Of a stretch of 64,000 bases of DNA, positions 20,990-29,747 are shown in pieces; the first letter of the stretch is position 1; every line of letters starts with the position of its first letter. Source of the DNA: Methylococcaceae bacterium (GTDB taxonomy: Bacteria; Pseudomonadota; Gammaproteobacteria; Methylococcales; Methylomonadaceae). The stretch is taken from the NCBI GenBank assembly GCA_016715325.1, contig JADKAL010000002.1, positions 186,001-250,000 of the forward strand. The letters are read 5' to 3'. Below the pieces are notes generated by a model, which was not told the origin of the DNA, ran no database searches, and saw only the letters and a program-made list of their open reading frames with translations. A program made the position numbers and the translations under genes.

Positions 20990-21565
20990 ATGATTGAATG
21001 GTTGTTAATTCCTGTCGCTTATTTATTAGGTTCGGTTTCAAGCGCGATTATCGTTTGCCGTATGATGGGGTTACCGGATCCTCGCGAGCAAGGTTCCGGA
21101 AATCCCGGCGCCACCAATGTGATGCGTATCGGTGGAAAGAAAGCGGCGGGTATTACGCTCGTGGGCGATTTTATGAAGGGATTTATTCCGGTCTATGTCG
21201 CGAATGTTTTAGGCCTGTCCCCTTTAATTCAAGCTTTGATCGGTTTAGCGGCATTCCTCGGTCATCTTTATCCGCTATTTTTCGGATTTAAAGGCGGAAA
21301 AGGCGTTGCCACATCAGCCGGGGTATTGCTGGGGTTTTCTTGGTGGCTGGGTTTGTCGTTTACGTTGACCTGGATCTTACTGTATAAATTCGGCAAAATT
21401 TCATCGCTTTCGGCGCTTATTTCTTCGGTTTTATCGCCGATTTACGCTTGGTTTATTCTCGGCGATAAAATGATAACCGGCGCGGCGGTTTTTATGATGG
21501 TCTTTCTGCTGTTTCGGCATAAAAGCAATATCCAGCGATTAATTGCCGGGGAAGAAAAACTTTAA
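20990..21565 (+). CDS. plsY: Acyl-phosphate glycerol-3-phosphate acyltransferase
   Basis: Inner-membrane enzyme that moves an acyl group from acyl-phosphate to glycerol-3-phosphate, starting phospholipid synthesis. The 191 residues have five to six hydrophobic segments and the three PlsY motifs: GSGNPGATNVMR, a Gly-rich GHLYPLFFGFKGGKGVAT, and the C-terminal RHKSNIQRL. The ATG at 20990 has AAGG sequence 8-9 bp upstream. Confidence 0.96.
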   Translation: MIEWLLIPVAYLLGSVSSAIIVCRMMGLPDPREQGSGNPGATNVMRIGGKKAAGITLVGDFMKGFIPVYVANVLGLSPLIQALIGLAAFLGHLYPLFFGFKGGKGVATSAGVLLGFSWWLGLSFTLTWILLYKFGKISSLSALISSVLSPIYAWFILGDKMITGAAVFMMVFLLFRHKSNIQRLIAGEEKL

Positions 21566-21644
21566 GAAAACGCTATATACGTTCTTCTACAAGCGCAGCA
21601 TTTATGTCCTATGGGTGCAAGCGAAATTCTGATCGATACTATTT

Positions 21645-23093
21645 TTACTTACCGATTAAAAATGTCCTCGCTAAGATCAAGACGATGAAAAAGCCCATCG
21701 AATCGGTAATCGCGGTTAGCATAATGCTGGCACCGACCGCCGGATCTTTGCCTAATTTATAGCGCACTAAGGGTATACAAAGCCCGACCCCTACGGCGAC
21801 CATTAAATTAATCAACATGGCCGCACCGATAACAAACGATAATGCCAAATCGTAGTAAAGCGCCCAACTTAACGCGCCGACCAGTATCCCGATCAAGGTC
21901 CCGTTGAGCAGAGCGAGCGTTAACTCTTTTTTAATTAAACGGCGGACATTAGCTGACGTGATTTGGCCTAATGCTAATGACCGGATGATGAGGATGCTGG
22001 TTTGATTGCCGGTATTACCGCCCATCGCAGCAACAATCGGCATTAAGGATGCCAAAGCCACAAGTTGAAGTATGGTATCTTGAAAGACGTCGATGATCCG
22101 GGTCGATGCGAAAGCCGTCGCAACATTAACCAGCAACCAAACCGATCTGTTTCGCGCCGACCGCCAAACGCTGGAGAATAAATCCTCGTCCTCCTCCACC
22201 CCCGCTTGAATAAGCATGTCTTCGTCGGTTTTTTCCCGTATGAAGTCGATAATGCTGTCGACGCAAAGCCGACCTTGCAGTTGTCCAAGGTTGTCTACTA
22301 CGGGGGCTGAAATCAAATCGTAGCGTTCGAAAGCCCTTGCTGCATGGGCGGTATCTTCATCGACTTGGAACTGCACGAAATCGGTCACCATCACTTCGGC
22401 AACATTCTGGCTCGGCGCATGGGTTAATAAGCGCTGTAACGGAAGCACGCCTTTGACGACATTATTTTGATCGACGACAAATAATTTATCGGTATGGCTG
22501 GGCAGTTTTCCCAGGCGACGGATATAGTCGGTAATCGCCCATAGGTTCAAATCGTCCCGAACGGTAATCATGCCGAAATCCATAAGCGCGCCGACCTGAT
22601 GCTCCTGATACGATAAAATGGTATTTAGGTGAGTGCGCTCGACGTTGTTTAGCGATCGCAAAATCTTGAGCATCGCTCGTTTTGGCAGATCGGCCGCAAG
22701 ATCGGCAATTTCGTCGGTATCTAAACTGCTCGCCGCCGATGCCAGTTCTTCAACTTCCATCCCGGAAATCAACGTCTGCCTGACCGAATCGGAAACTTCC
22801 AGTAAAACTTGTCCGTCCAGTTCGCTCTTGATAGCGTCCCAAACAGTCTGCCGTTGATCCAACGGTAACGACTCAAGTAAGAATGCTAAATCGGCCGGAT
22901 GGAGATCGGATAATAAATTTTGCAGCCGGGCTTGGTATTCGTCGACAACAATGCTTACATCCGGATTGTGTCGTTCTGAAGCGCTTGTGCGAAAGTGTGA
23001 TTTTTCCTCTTCCTGCTTCTCCAAAAGCGCAACAATAGCATCAAGCTGTTGTTGCAGAAAATGGGTTGTATCAATGGGTTGAGGGGTATCCAT
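21645..23093 (-). CDS. mgtE: Magnesium transporter MgtE
   Basis: A 482-residue Mg2+ channel. It has a cytoplasmic helical N domain (about 50-155, LHPADLAFLLESLP), a pair of CBS domains (about 160-290) and a plug helix. Five transmembrane segments follow (about 310-480) with the pore signatures PIVAAMGGNTGNQTS and the ending DSMGFFIVLILARTF. In this family the N and CBS domains close the pore at high Mg2+. It converges with plsY, and the ParA-like gene lies upstream on the same strand. Confidence 0.95.
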   Translation of the reverse strand: MDTPQPIDTTHFLQQQLDAIVALLEKQEEEKSHFRTSASERHNPDVSIVVDEYQARLQNLLSDLHPADLAFLLESLPLDQRQTVWDAIKSELDGQVLLEVSDSVRQTLISGMEVEELASAASSLDTDEIADLAADLPKRAMLKILRSLNNVERTHLNTILSYQEHQVGALMDFGMITVRDDLNLWAITDYIRRLGKLPSHTDKLFVVDQNNVVKGVLPLQRLLTHAPSQNVAEVMVTDFVQFQVDEDTAHAARAFERYDLISAPVVDNLGQLQGRLCVDSIIDFIREKTDEDMLIQAGVEEDEDLFSSVWRSARNRSVWLLVNVATAFASTRIIDVFQDTILQLVALASLMPIVAAMGGNTGNQTSILIIRSLALGQITSANVRRLIKKELTLALLNGTLIGILVGALSWALYYDLALSFVIGAAMLINLMVAVGVGLCIPLVRYKLGKDPAVGASIMLTAITDSMGFFIVLILARTFLIGK

Positions 23094-23157
23094 ATCGCCT
23101 TGATTTAATAAATTTTGGCCTTTTCAATCGATCTGACGCTGAAAGGTTATTTTGTTT

Positions 23158-23904
23158 TTATACCCGAATTCTGAGGGCAATTTCCTGCCAAAGCGCCCGA
23201 TAAGCTTCCGCGGCTCGGCTTTTGGCGCTATAAGCCCCTAAGGGTTTGCGTTCCAGCCCCATTCGCTCAATTTCGCTCGCATACGGCACGGTCGTAGATA
23301 ATAAGCTGGGGTAGTCTTCTTGCACCTGCAACATTATATCCTTATGAAGACTTTTTCGACGATCAACCATAGAAAAAAAAGGGACTAAGGTTGTATTCGA
23401 CAATTCTTGTTGCGCGATAAACTCACTTAACTGCTCTAAGGTACGTAGCGATAAAGTTGTGGGAATAATCGGCGTCAGCAGAAAATCAGCGGCGGCAAAA
23501 ACGGCTTCGGATAATAATGAAATGCTGGGCGGACAATCCAGGAAGACGAGGTCGTGATCTTTCGATAAAGAAGTCAGACGTTTTTTAAGTTGTTTTGTAG
23601 GATTTTTTTTATCATCCAGAAGCAAATCAAAGTTTCTAAAGGAAAAATCCGCCGGAAGCAAGTCTAAATTTTCAAAATCGGTGCCTTTTATACTATCGTC
23701 CAGTTCGCGTTTTCCTGAAATTAAGTCTTTACCCCCGCCTTTGATTTTAGGTTTGATCCGAAAGTAATAACTGCTGGCGCCTTGCGGATCGAGATCCCAT
23801 ACCAAAGTGCGTAAACCAGTGTTTGCGGCGCAATATGCCAAATTGACGGCGCTCGATGTTTTACCGACACCCCCTTTAATGCTGTATAAAGCCAATATTT
23901 TCAT
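23158..23904 (-). CDS. ParA/MinD-family ATPase, orphan
   Basis: A 248-residue deviant Walker A ATPase: KGGVGKTSSAVNLAY at the N-terminus, DLDPQGASSYYF, and Walker B-like LVFLDCPPSISLLSEAVF. No ParB or centromere-like repeats are near, so it is not the chromosome-partition ParA; orphan relatives position protein complexes or regulate other processes. It lies upstream of mgtE on the same strand with 64 bp between them. The partner is not identifiable from the window. Confidence 0.85.
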   Translation of the reverse strand: MKILALYSIKGGVGKTSSAVNLAYCAANTGLRTLVWDLDPQGASSYYFRIKPKIKGGGKDLISGKRELDDSIKGTDFENLDLLPADFSFRNFDLLLDDKKNPTKQLKKRLTSLSKDHDLVFLDCPPSISLLSEAVFAAADFLLTPIIPTTLSLRTLEQLSEFIAQQELSNTTLVPFFSMVDRRKSLHKDIMLQVQEDYPSLLSTTVPYASEIERMGLERKPLGAYSAKSRAAEAYRALWQEIALRIRV

Positions 23905-24084
23905 TGTCGTTCCAGTTATTTTGCTTAAATGAAGAGAGGAATTGCATGTATTGCTCTGGTCAATGTATCGATCTAACGCTATAAACGCTTTTCTATGAAA
24001 TCTCTGATTAACGCCTTCGATAAATTCTGCCGTGACCTAAAAACATTCTCCAAGAAAAAAAATGCATAAAAAAATTTCTCAAAA

Positions 24085-24114
24085 TGAACCTTTTAAGCAT
24101 TTCGTGCAATTAAA
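24085..24114 (+). repeat. Duplicated upstream element, copy 1
   Basis: The block gaacctttt...cgtgcaattaaa upstream of the first small secreted-protein gene recurs, diverged, at 24625-24654 upstream of the second. The copies lie exactly 540 bp apart. They could be a shared promoter/operator or a remnant of the tandem duplication. Confidence 0.55.
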
Positions 24115-24185
24115 GTGGGAGTTATTAACCGTCACTTTAATTGAAAGTTTGTTATATAAAACGATATCCAAACTTGGAGAACAAA

Positions 24186-24575
24186 ATGAGTTTGAGAAAT
24201 ATAGGTTGGTCAACAATTGTACTATTGGTTTTTAACTTTATTGTGACACCTTCAGCGAACGCGCTAACTTTAAGCGCAAAATGTCAAGTTAACGCTACCC
24301 GATCGAAAATATCGGTTACGGCGGCAGGACTTAGCGGTAACTTCTGGGCTACTGCCATTTCGGGAGGAATAATCAAAAGATCAAAAGCAAAACCCACGAA
24401 CCTTCAAGGTGTCGTATCTTTCACATTCGATAGCGATCCTAAAGCGATACTTGCGAGCGCTACGGCTATTCCTGTGGCTTTCATTCAAGATAACTATGTG
24501 ATAGTCAGGTTACGTGCCTCCGACACAAATCGGCTTCTCGGCGCAGTTGGACCGACCTGTACGCCTTTAATTTAA
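24186..24575 (+). CDS. Small secreted protein, tandem paralog 1
   Basis: Not a recognised family. 129 residues with a signal peptide (about 1-28, hydrophobic core ending PSANA) and two Cys, one early (SAKCQV) and one near the end (GPTCTP), which could form a disulfide. The mature part has a beta-rich pattern: ARSKISV-like, FWATAISGG, and a conserved DSDPKAILASATAIP-like stretch. The ATG at 24186 has a GGAG ribosome site. The next gene is a paralog with the same layout (SKISV, SNPADIKAGATAIS, one early and one late Cys). Confidence 0.8.
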   Translation: MSLRNIGWSTIVLLVFNFIVTPSANALTLSAKCQVNATRSKISVTAAGLSGNFWATAISGGIIKRSKAKPTNLQGVVSFTFDSDPKAILASATAIPVAFIQDNYVIVRLRASDTNRLLGAVGPTCTPLI

Positions 24576-24624
24576 TCTATTCGGTTAGCGCCGAATTAAT
24601 ATTTACTTAAATTATTGGGAAATT

Positions 24625-24654
24625 TGAACCTTTAGCCCATTTTACGGAATTAAA
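24625..24654 (+). repeat. Duplicated upstream element, copy 2
   Basis: Second copy of the element seen at 24085-24114 (gaaccttt...cggaattaaa), about 55 bp upstream of the second paralog's start. Confidence 0.55.
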
Positions 24655-24709
24655 AGCTAACAAAATAAAAAAGTCCATTTCATTTAATAATATGTTCCAG
24701 GAGAAAAAA

Positions 24710-25099
24710 ATGAGTTTCAGTAAACTAGTAACCTTAGCCTTAGGATTGTTATGCGGTATCGCTGGCTACACTGATGTAAGCGCTTCAACAATAAGTGTAA
24801 AGTGTGAAGTCCGGAGCAGTCCGGCTCGTTCTAAAATATCCGTCGACGGTGCCGGGGTAGCGGGAAAATTTTATGCGCAGGTTAAGTCAGGCGGCGTATT
24901 GAAATCTACAGGTGTTAAATCTTCGGATTCGGCTAATGAGGTTGAATTCGATTTAGATAGTAATCCTGCAGATATTAAAGCGGGAGCCACCGCTATTTCT
25001 GCGTCTTTTATCAAAAATAAATATGTAATTGGTTATATTCGCCGTAGCGGCACTAATGGCTTGATTGCGGCAGCATCTGCCACGTGCGCTGCTAAATAA
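24710..25099 (+). CDS. Small secreted protein, tandem paralog 2
   Basis: 129 residues starting at the ATG at 24710, preceded by an AGGAGAAAAAA ribosome site. It has a signal peptide (about 1-26, ending DVSAS), then the same fold pattern as its upstream neighbour: early Cys in VKCEVRS, RSKISVDGAG, FYAQVKSGG, LDSNPADIKAGATAISASFI and a C-terminal Cys. The two arose by tandem duplication. Exported, with unknown role; adhesion, matrix or inhibitor roles are all open. Confidence 0.8.
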   Translation: MSFSKLVTLALGLLCGIAGYTDVSASTISVKCEVRSSPARSKISVDGAGVAGKFYAQVKSGGVLKSTGVKSSDSANEVEFDLDSNPADIKAGATAISASFIKNKYVIGYIRRSGTNGLIAAASATCAAK

Positions 25100-25487
25100 A
25101 ACGAGACCGCTTTTTATTGACCAATAGTAAAAAGCTACTTCATCAATTTTAGCAAGGGATTGGTTTTAGCTAGCCGTGGTTTTTGCAACTAATGATCTGG
25201 CTCGAAGTGCACACTATAAGTTGAAAACGTTTTGATAAGCTTCTTGTAGCTTATTAAATTATCAAGAACCAGCTTTCAGATCTGACTAATCGGCAACGTC
25301 ACTTCGTTACATGTTTGGGGGCGGTATCCCAAACATGTAAAGGCGGTCGCAATTGTGGTTTTTGGGTTACAGTTTGGTCGATAGCTCAATATTAAATTAG
25401 CAACTGAATTTTCTCTCCTTAATGCAACACGGGTTAACTGTTATAATAGTGAGTTATTTAATTCATTACGCTTCGTTTATTTAATAC
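25100..25487. other. Intergenic region with a long palindrome
   Basis: No gene is seen in these 388 bp. The main feature is the inverted repeat at 25307-25340, described separately. Confidence 0.6.
25307..25340. repeat. Perfect 13-bp inverted repeat upstream of methyltransferase
   Basis: ttacatgtttggg at 25307-25319 is matched exactly in reverse by cccaaacatgtaa at 25328-25340, with an 8-nt spacer. It lies about 150 bp before the methyltransferase start and about 200 bp after the secreted-protein gene. It may be a protein-binding operator, or a hairpin terminator lacking a T-run. Confidence 0.7.
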
Positions 25488-26396
25488 ATGTATACCCTGA
25501 TATCCAACCACGACAATCGAGAACTCCCTTTCGACGTTGAAGTTTCCGGCGAATCTTTGCGTAAAGATACGGCGCATTATTACGACGAATGTTATTGGGA
25601 TTATTTGCTCACTTGGTGTAATAGCGACAATTTAGCGTTCCATTACGGCTATTGGGATCAAGATACGCCATATCGACATCATGAGGCGTTATTGAACAAA
25701 AACCAGTTGCTCTACGACCTGGCAAAAATCAAACCGGACGATAGGGTGTTGGATGCCGGTTGCGGCGTGGGGGGAAGCAGCATCTGGATGGCGAAAAATT
25801 ACGGAAATCGAGCCACCGGGCTAACCGTTAGCGAGCAACAAGCTAAATACGGCGCAAAACATGCTAAGCGGCAAGGGGTGTCGGCTTTGGTTGATTTTGA
25901 AGTGGCGGATTTCTGCAAAATGCCGTTCGAGGATGAATCGTTCGATGTCGTATGGGCTTTGGAAAGTTCGTGTTATGCATTAAACAAAGGCGATTTTTTG
26001 CAAGAAGCTTGGCGCGTGTTACGTCCGGGCGGTCGTGTTGTAGTTTGCGACGGTTTTTTCACCCGGCGTGAATTCAACCAGGAGGAATGGAAGGAAATCA
26101 TTGTTTGCCTAAACGGTTGGGCCGTACCAAACTTATGTATTAAAAACGAATTCAGCGGCTTGCTGGAACAACACGGTTTTCACGACACAACCATGCGCGA
26201 TTTAATGCCGGAAACAATGGACTCTATCGATTACATGCTCAAAGTAGCTAATCGTCTGCGCCCGATTCAAAAATTGAGCGAATGGTTAGGGCTGCGTACT
26301 GAGGGCCAAACGGCTAATTATTTAGTCGGTATTTCGCAACACTATTTATTTAGCAACAATATAACGGCGTATTGTATTTTTACGGGACAAAAGTAA
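25488..26396 (+). CDS. SAM-dependent methyltransferase, tocopherol/sterol-methyltransferase-like
   Basis: A 302-residue class I methyltransferase. Motif I is VLDAGCGVGGSSIWMA (about residue 87), motif II is ESFDVVWALESSCYA, and motif III is AWRVLRPGGRVVVCDGFF. The N-terminal YYDECYWDY and HYGYWD segments resemble the family that includes gamma-tocopherol and sterol C-methyltransferases and cyclopropane-synthase-like enzymes. The substrate is therefore probably a lipid or terpenoid, but this is inference. It is a single gene with no obvious operon partner. Confidence 0.8.
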   Translation: MYTLISNHDNRELPFDVEVSGESLRKDTAHYYDECYWDYLLTWCNSDNLAFHYGYWDQDTPYRHHEALLNKNQLLYDLAKIKPDDRVLDAGCGVGGSSIWMAKNYGNRATGLTVSEQQAKYGAKHAKRQGVSALVDFEVADFCKMPFEDESFDVVWALESSCYALNKGDFLQEAWRVLRPGGRVVVCDGFFTRREFNQEEWKEIIVCLNGWAVPNLCIKNEFSGLLEQHGFHDTTMRDLMPETMDSIDYMLKVANRLRPIQKLSEWLGLRTEGQTANYLVGISQHYLFSNNITAYCIFTGQK

Positions 26397-27007
26397 TCGA
26401 ATGGTTATGCGGTGTTCTTAAGTTAACGGAGAATGCAGTTCGTAATCCTTACCGTTAACGCGATAAAAGTTGTTATCGGGTTAACCAACCCTAATTTTTA
26501 AAACTACGTGTTTAGTAATATTAATAGCTATCCCTAATCATAGACCTTATAATGGCAAGGTAAGATTAAAGGCGATTTGCACATTTTAGGCGGCGGATCG
26601 ACCTTTTTTTAATCTTGTGTGTTGATCACTACTTTCAGAAAATTCAAGCGCTTCTTCTCTCTGCCTGTTATGGTTAGCAATCAAGCTAGATTGATTAATT
26701 ACGAAGGTGCAAGAGGAACTTAAATGGCAATAAAAAAGGTACAGTTGTTAAATAAAGCGAAATATTTCGGTTTTATTTATTACAGCTATCTCCGTCATAA
26801 GCACTCTATAATTGTTCTGCAATGATTAATTCAGAAAGCTTTAGGGTTTTCGCTATAGAGCAAACGGGACTTTACGAAGTTGAGTCAATCGCGAAAGACT
26901 TCCAAGTCCACGCGTAAATCCGACATAATACGGTAATTGAATACCGACGCCTAGATTGGCGCATAACGTGTCGTTATGCACATCTCCCATTTTATCAGGA
27001 TAAAAAC
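26397..27007. other. Long intergenic region before the RRM gene
   Basis: A 611-bp stretch. The only coding candidate is a 33-codon frame at 26724-26825 preceded by AGAGGAAC. It is rich in Lys, Tyr and Leu and has no recognised homology, so I do not call it. The rest may hold the promoter and a long leader for the RNA-binding protein, as is common for cold-responsive RRM genes. Confidence 0.4.
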
Positions 27008-27271
27008 TTGAAACGTCTATATGTAGGCAATTTGCCTAGCGAAGCTACGGAAGAATCCGTAACCTCTTTATTTTCTCAATACGGTACGGTACGTTCGATA
27101 CAATTGGTATCGGATATTTTTAGTGGAAAGTGCAGAGGATTCGGATTTGTCGGCATGGAAGGACATGAAGCCAGAGCAGCAATTGCAGCACTGGACGGTA
27201 ATCTGTATTGCGGCAAGCCGCTGAAGGTTAAATTCGAGGATGTCGGTGCAGTTAGAGGCGGCAGACGTTAA
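27008..27271 (+). CDS. RRM-type RNA-binding protein (cold-shock class)
   Basis: An 87-residue single RNA-recognition-motif protein. RNP2 is LYVGNL (residues 4-9) and RNP1 is KCRGFGFVGM (about residues 41-50). It ends in a short Gly/Arg tail (VRGGRR). Such proteins bind RNA, and several in cyanobacteria and proteobacteria are cold-induced. The only fitting start is a TTG at 27008, with AGGA about 8 bp upstream; a weak start may limit expression. A strong hairpin follows the gene. Confidence 0.9.
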   Translation: MKRLYVGNLPSEATEESVTSLFSQYGTVRSIQLVSDIFSGKCRGFGFVGMEGHEARAAIAALDGNLYCGKPLKVKFEDVGAVRGGRR

Positions 27272-27304
27272 CTAACAGATTCCTCTGTGATGACCAAATA
27301 AATC

Positions 27305-27350
27305 AAACCCTTTTCAAAAGCGAAGCTTTCGCTAAAAATGAAAAGGGTTT
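27305..27350. terminator. Bidirectional hairpin between the RRM gene and acs
   Basis: aaaccctttt...aaaagggttt with an inner agcg...cgct pairing forms a long stem between two convergent genes. A and T flanks occur on both sides, so it can end transcription in both directions. Confidence 0.8.
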
Positions 27351-27402
27351 CTTATGTTATTGACTGAAATTTATATATCAATCGACATATCTAAAAAGCC
27401 GG

Positions 27403-29339
27403 TTATTCATTCATTCGGTGATCGATGATGTCCTGAACGACGGTTGGATCGGCAAGCGTAGACGTATCGCCTAAACTATCCGTTTCGTTTGCAGCCACTT
27501 TACGCAAAATTCGGCGCATGATTTTTCCGGAACGGGTTTTAGGTAAACCTTTCGCCCACTGGATTAAATCCGGGCTGGCAATCGCTCCGATTTCCTTTCT
27601 GACCAGATTGATAAGCTCATGCTTAAGCTCTTCCGTTAGAGCCACGCCTTCATTCAGGGTGACATACGCATAAATGCCTTGTCCTTTAATATCGTGTGGA
27701 TAGCCGACCACGGCGGCTTCCGCTACATGCTCATGTAATACAAGCGCGCTTTCGATTTCCGCCGTGCCCAGACGATGACCGGAAACGTTAATCACATCGT
27801 CCACACGTCCGGTTATCCAGAAATAACCGTCTTCATCTCGGCGCGCCCCGTCGCCGGCAAAATAATAGCCGGGATAAGGTTTGAAGTAAGTGTCGATAAA
27901 ACGCTGATGATCGCCGTAAATGGTCCTCGCTTGACCGGGCCAGGATTTACTGATAGCCAGGATGCCCCTTGCCTCGCCGGACATTACTTTGCCGCTACCG
28001 TCCAGAATTTCCGGTTGAATACCAAAAAACGGGAGAGTGGCGGAACCCGGTTTGAGCGCTGTCACGCCGGGCAACGGGGTAATTAAAATGCCGCCCGTTT
28101 CGGTTTGCCACCAAGTATCCATGACGGGGCATCTGCTGTCGCCGACCACATGATAATACCATTCCCAGGCCTCCGGATTGATCGGCTCGCCGACACTACC
28201 TAAAATTCTGAGGCTTTTCCGGCTAGTTCCCTTGACTAAATCGTCGCCCTGCGCCATCAGTGCGCGGATGGCTGTCGGGGCAGTATAAAAAATATTAACT
28301 TGGTGCTTATCGATAATTTGCCAAAACCGGTCCGGTTGCGGATACGTCGGTATGCCTTCAAACATTAACGTCGTCGCACCGTTGCATAACGGGCCGTAAA
28401 TCAGGTACGAATGACCGGTGACCCAACCTATATCGGCAGTACACCAGTAAATATCGCCGTCGTGATAATCGAAAACGTACTTGTGCGTCATAGCCGCAAA
28501 AAGCAGATAACCGCCGGTCGTATGCAGAATGCCTTTGGGTTTTCCCGTTGAGCCGGAAGTATAAAGAATAAATAGGGGATCTTCCGCGTCCATATCTTCC
28601 GCCGGGCAGATCTCCGATGCTTCCTGCATAGCTTCATGAAACCAGCAATCGCGTTCCGGATGCCATGTAATCGAATTACCGCTGTTTTTAATCACAATCG
28701 CGCTCGTTACGTTCGGGCATTCCTTTAATGCTTCATCGACATTGGCTTTGATCGGAATAACTTTGCCGCCGCGGTGCCCTCGTCGGCACACACGATCACT
28801 TTGCAATCGGCATCCAGGATGCGGTCTTTTAGCGCCTCGGCGGAAAATCCCCCGAAGACGACCGAGTGCACCGCACCGATACGCGTACAGGCCAGCATCA
28901 CGGTAGCGGCATCGGCAAGCATTGGTAAGTAAATACAGACCCTATCGCCTTTTTTGACGCCCTTTGTTTTTAGGACGTTGGCGAATTTACACACATCCCG
29001 GTGCAATTCGTTGTATGTTACTTTTTTATCCTGATCCGGCCGATCGCCTTCCCAGATGATTGCGATCTGATCACCGCGCGTCGCCAAATGCCGGTCCAAA
29101 CAATTGACGCTGACATTGAGTTTACCGCCTTCAAACCAACGAATATAGCCTTTCGAAAAGTCGCAATCCATCACGGTGCGCCAAGGCTGGCTCCAGTTTA
29201 GGAATAACGATGCTTGCTCGGACCAGAATTCTCCGGGATCGTCAACCGAACGGCGGTACATAGCCTGATATTGTTCGGTATTGAGTAAAGCGTTAAGAGA
29301 GGCTTCGGGCTGTACTGAATAGATTTTGGATTCCGGCAT
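27403..29339 (-). pseudogene. acs: Acetyl-CoA synthetase (AMP-forming), frameshifted
   Basis: Activates acetate to acetyl-CoA through acetyl-AMP. The N-terminal part (from MPESKIYSVQPEASL at 29339) and the C-terminal part (27403 to about 28770) are both typical Acs. Features include [39 protein letters not shown] and the C-terminal lysine motif [11 protein letters not shown], the known acetylation site. They are in different frames. One base missing near 28773 (gcggtgccc where gcgggtgccc is expected) would restore [13 protein letters not shown]. Joined, it is about 645 residues, the normal length. The rest is so well kept that a sequence error or very recent loss is likely. Confidence 0.88.
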
Positions 29340-29747
29340 AGTAAAATATGGACAGTTTAGGTACGAATTATAGTTTCTATTAATTCCGTTAAAGAAAGAC
29401 ATTATCGCCTATTATGCGCTTAAAACTTGATAATCTGCTTAATTATAGCTCCGTATGAATTGTTAGGTGCATGGTTGCAGCGACCCGCTATGTCAGCAAA
29501 ATGGCAAATTTAAAGAACTCATTTTTCTAGCCGAAGTTTTTATTAACGATGTTACCCGCAACTAAGGTGTGAACGTATTCACTGTCGTTCCAGACAGAAA
29601 AAAATTCATACATCCTATAATCTTAAGTTATTCCAATTATGTATTGATAAACATGCTAACGAAAAACTGATTAAGCTAAGAAGGAATGATAGAATTCGCC
29701 CAATTGTCATTGCCGGATTTCATTCCATTAACGTTTTCTTTTTCTCT
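29340..29747. other. Intergenic region between divergent acs and lnt
   Basis: 408 bp holding the two divergent promoters. I see no gene, strong palindrome or repeat. Confidence 0.5.

Noticed and set aside
26724..26825. Small protein of 33 residues after AGAGGAAC
   Set aside because: Only one line of evidence (a ribosome-like site). The composition is not convincing and there is no homology I can name.
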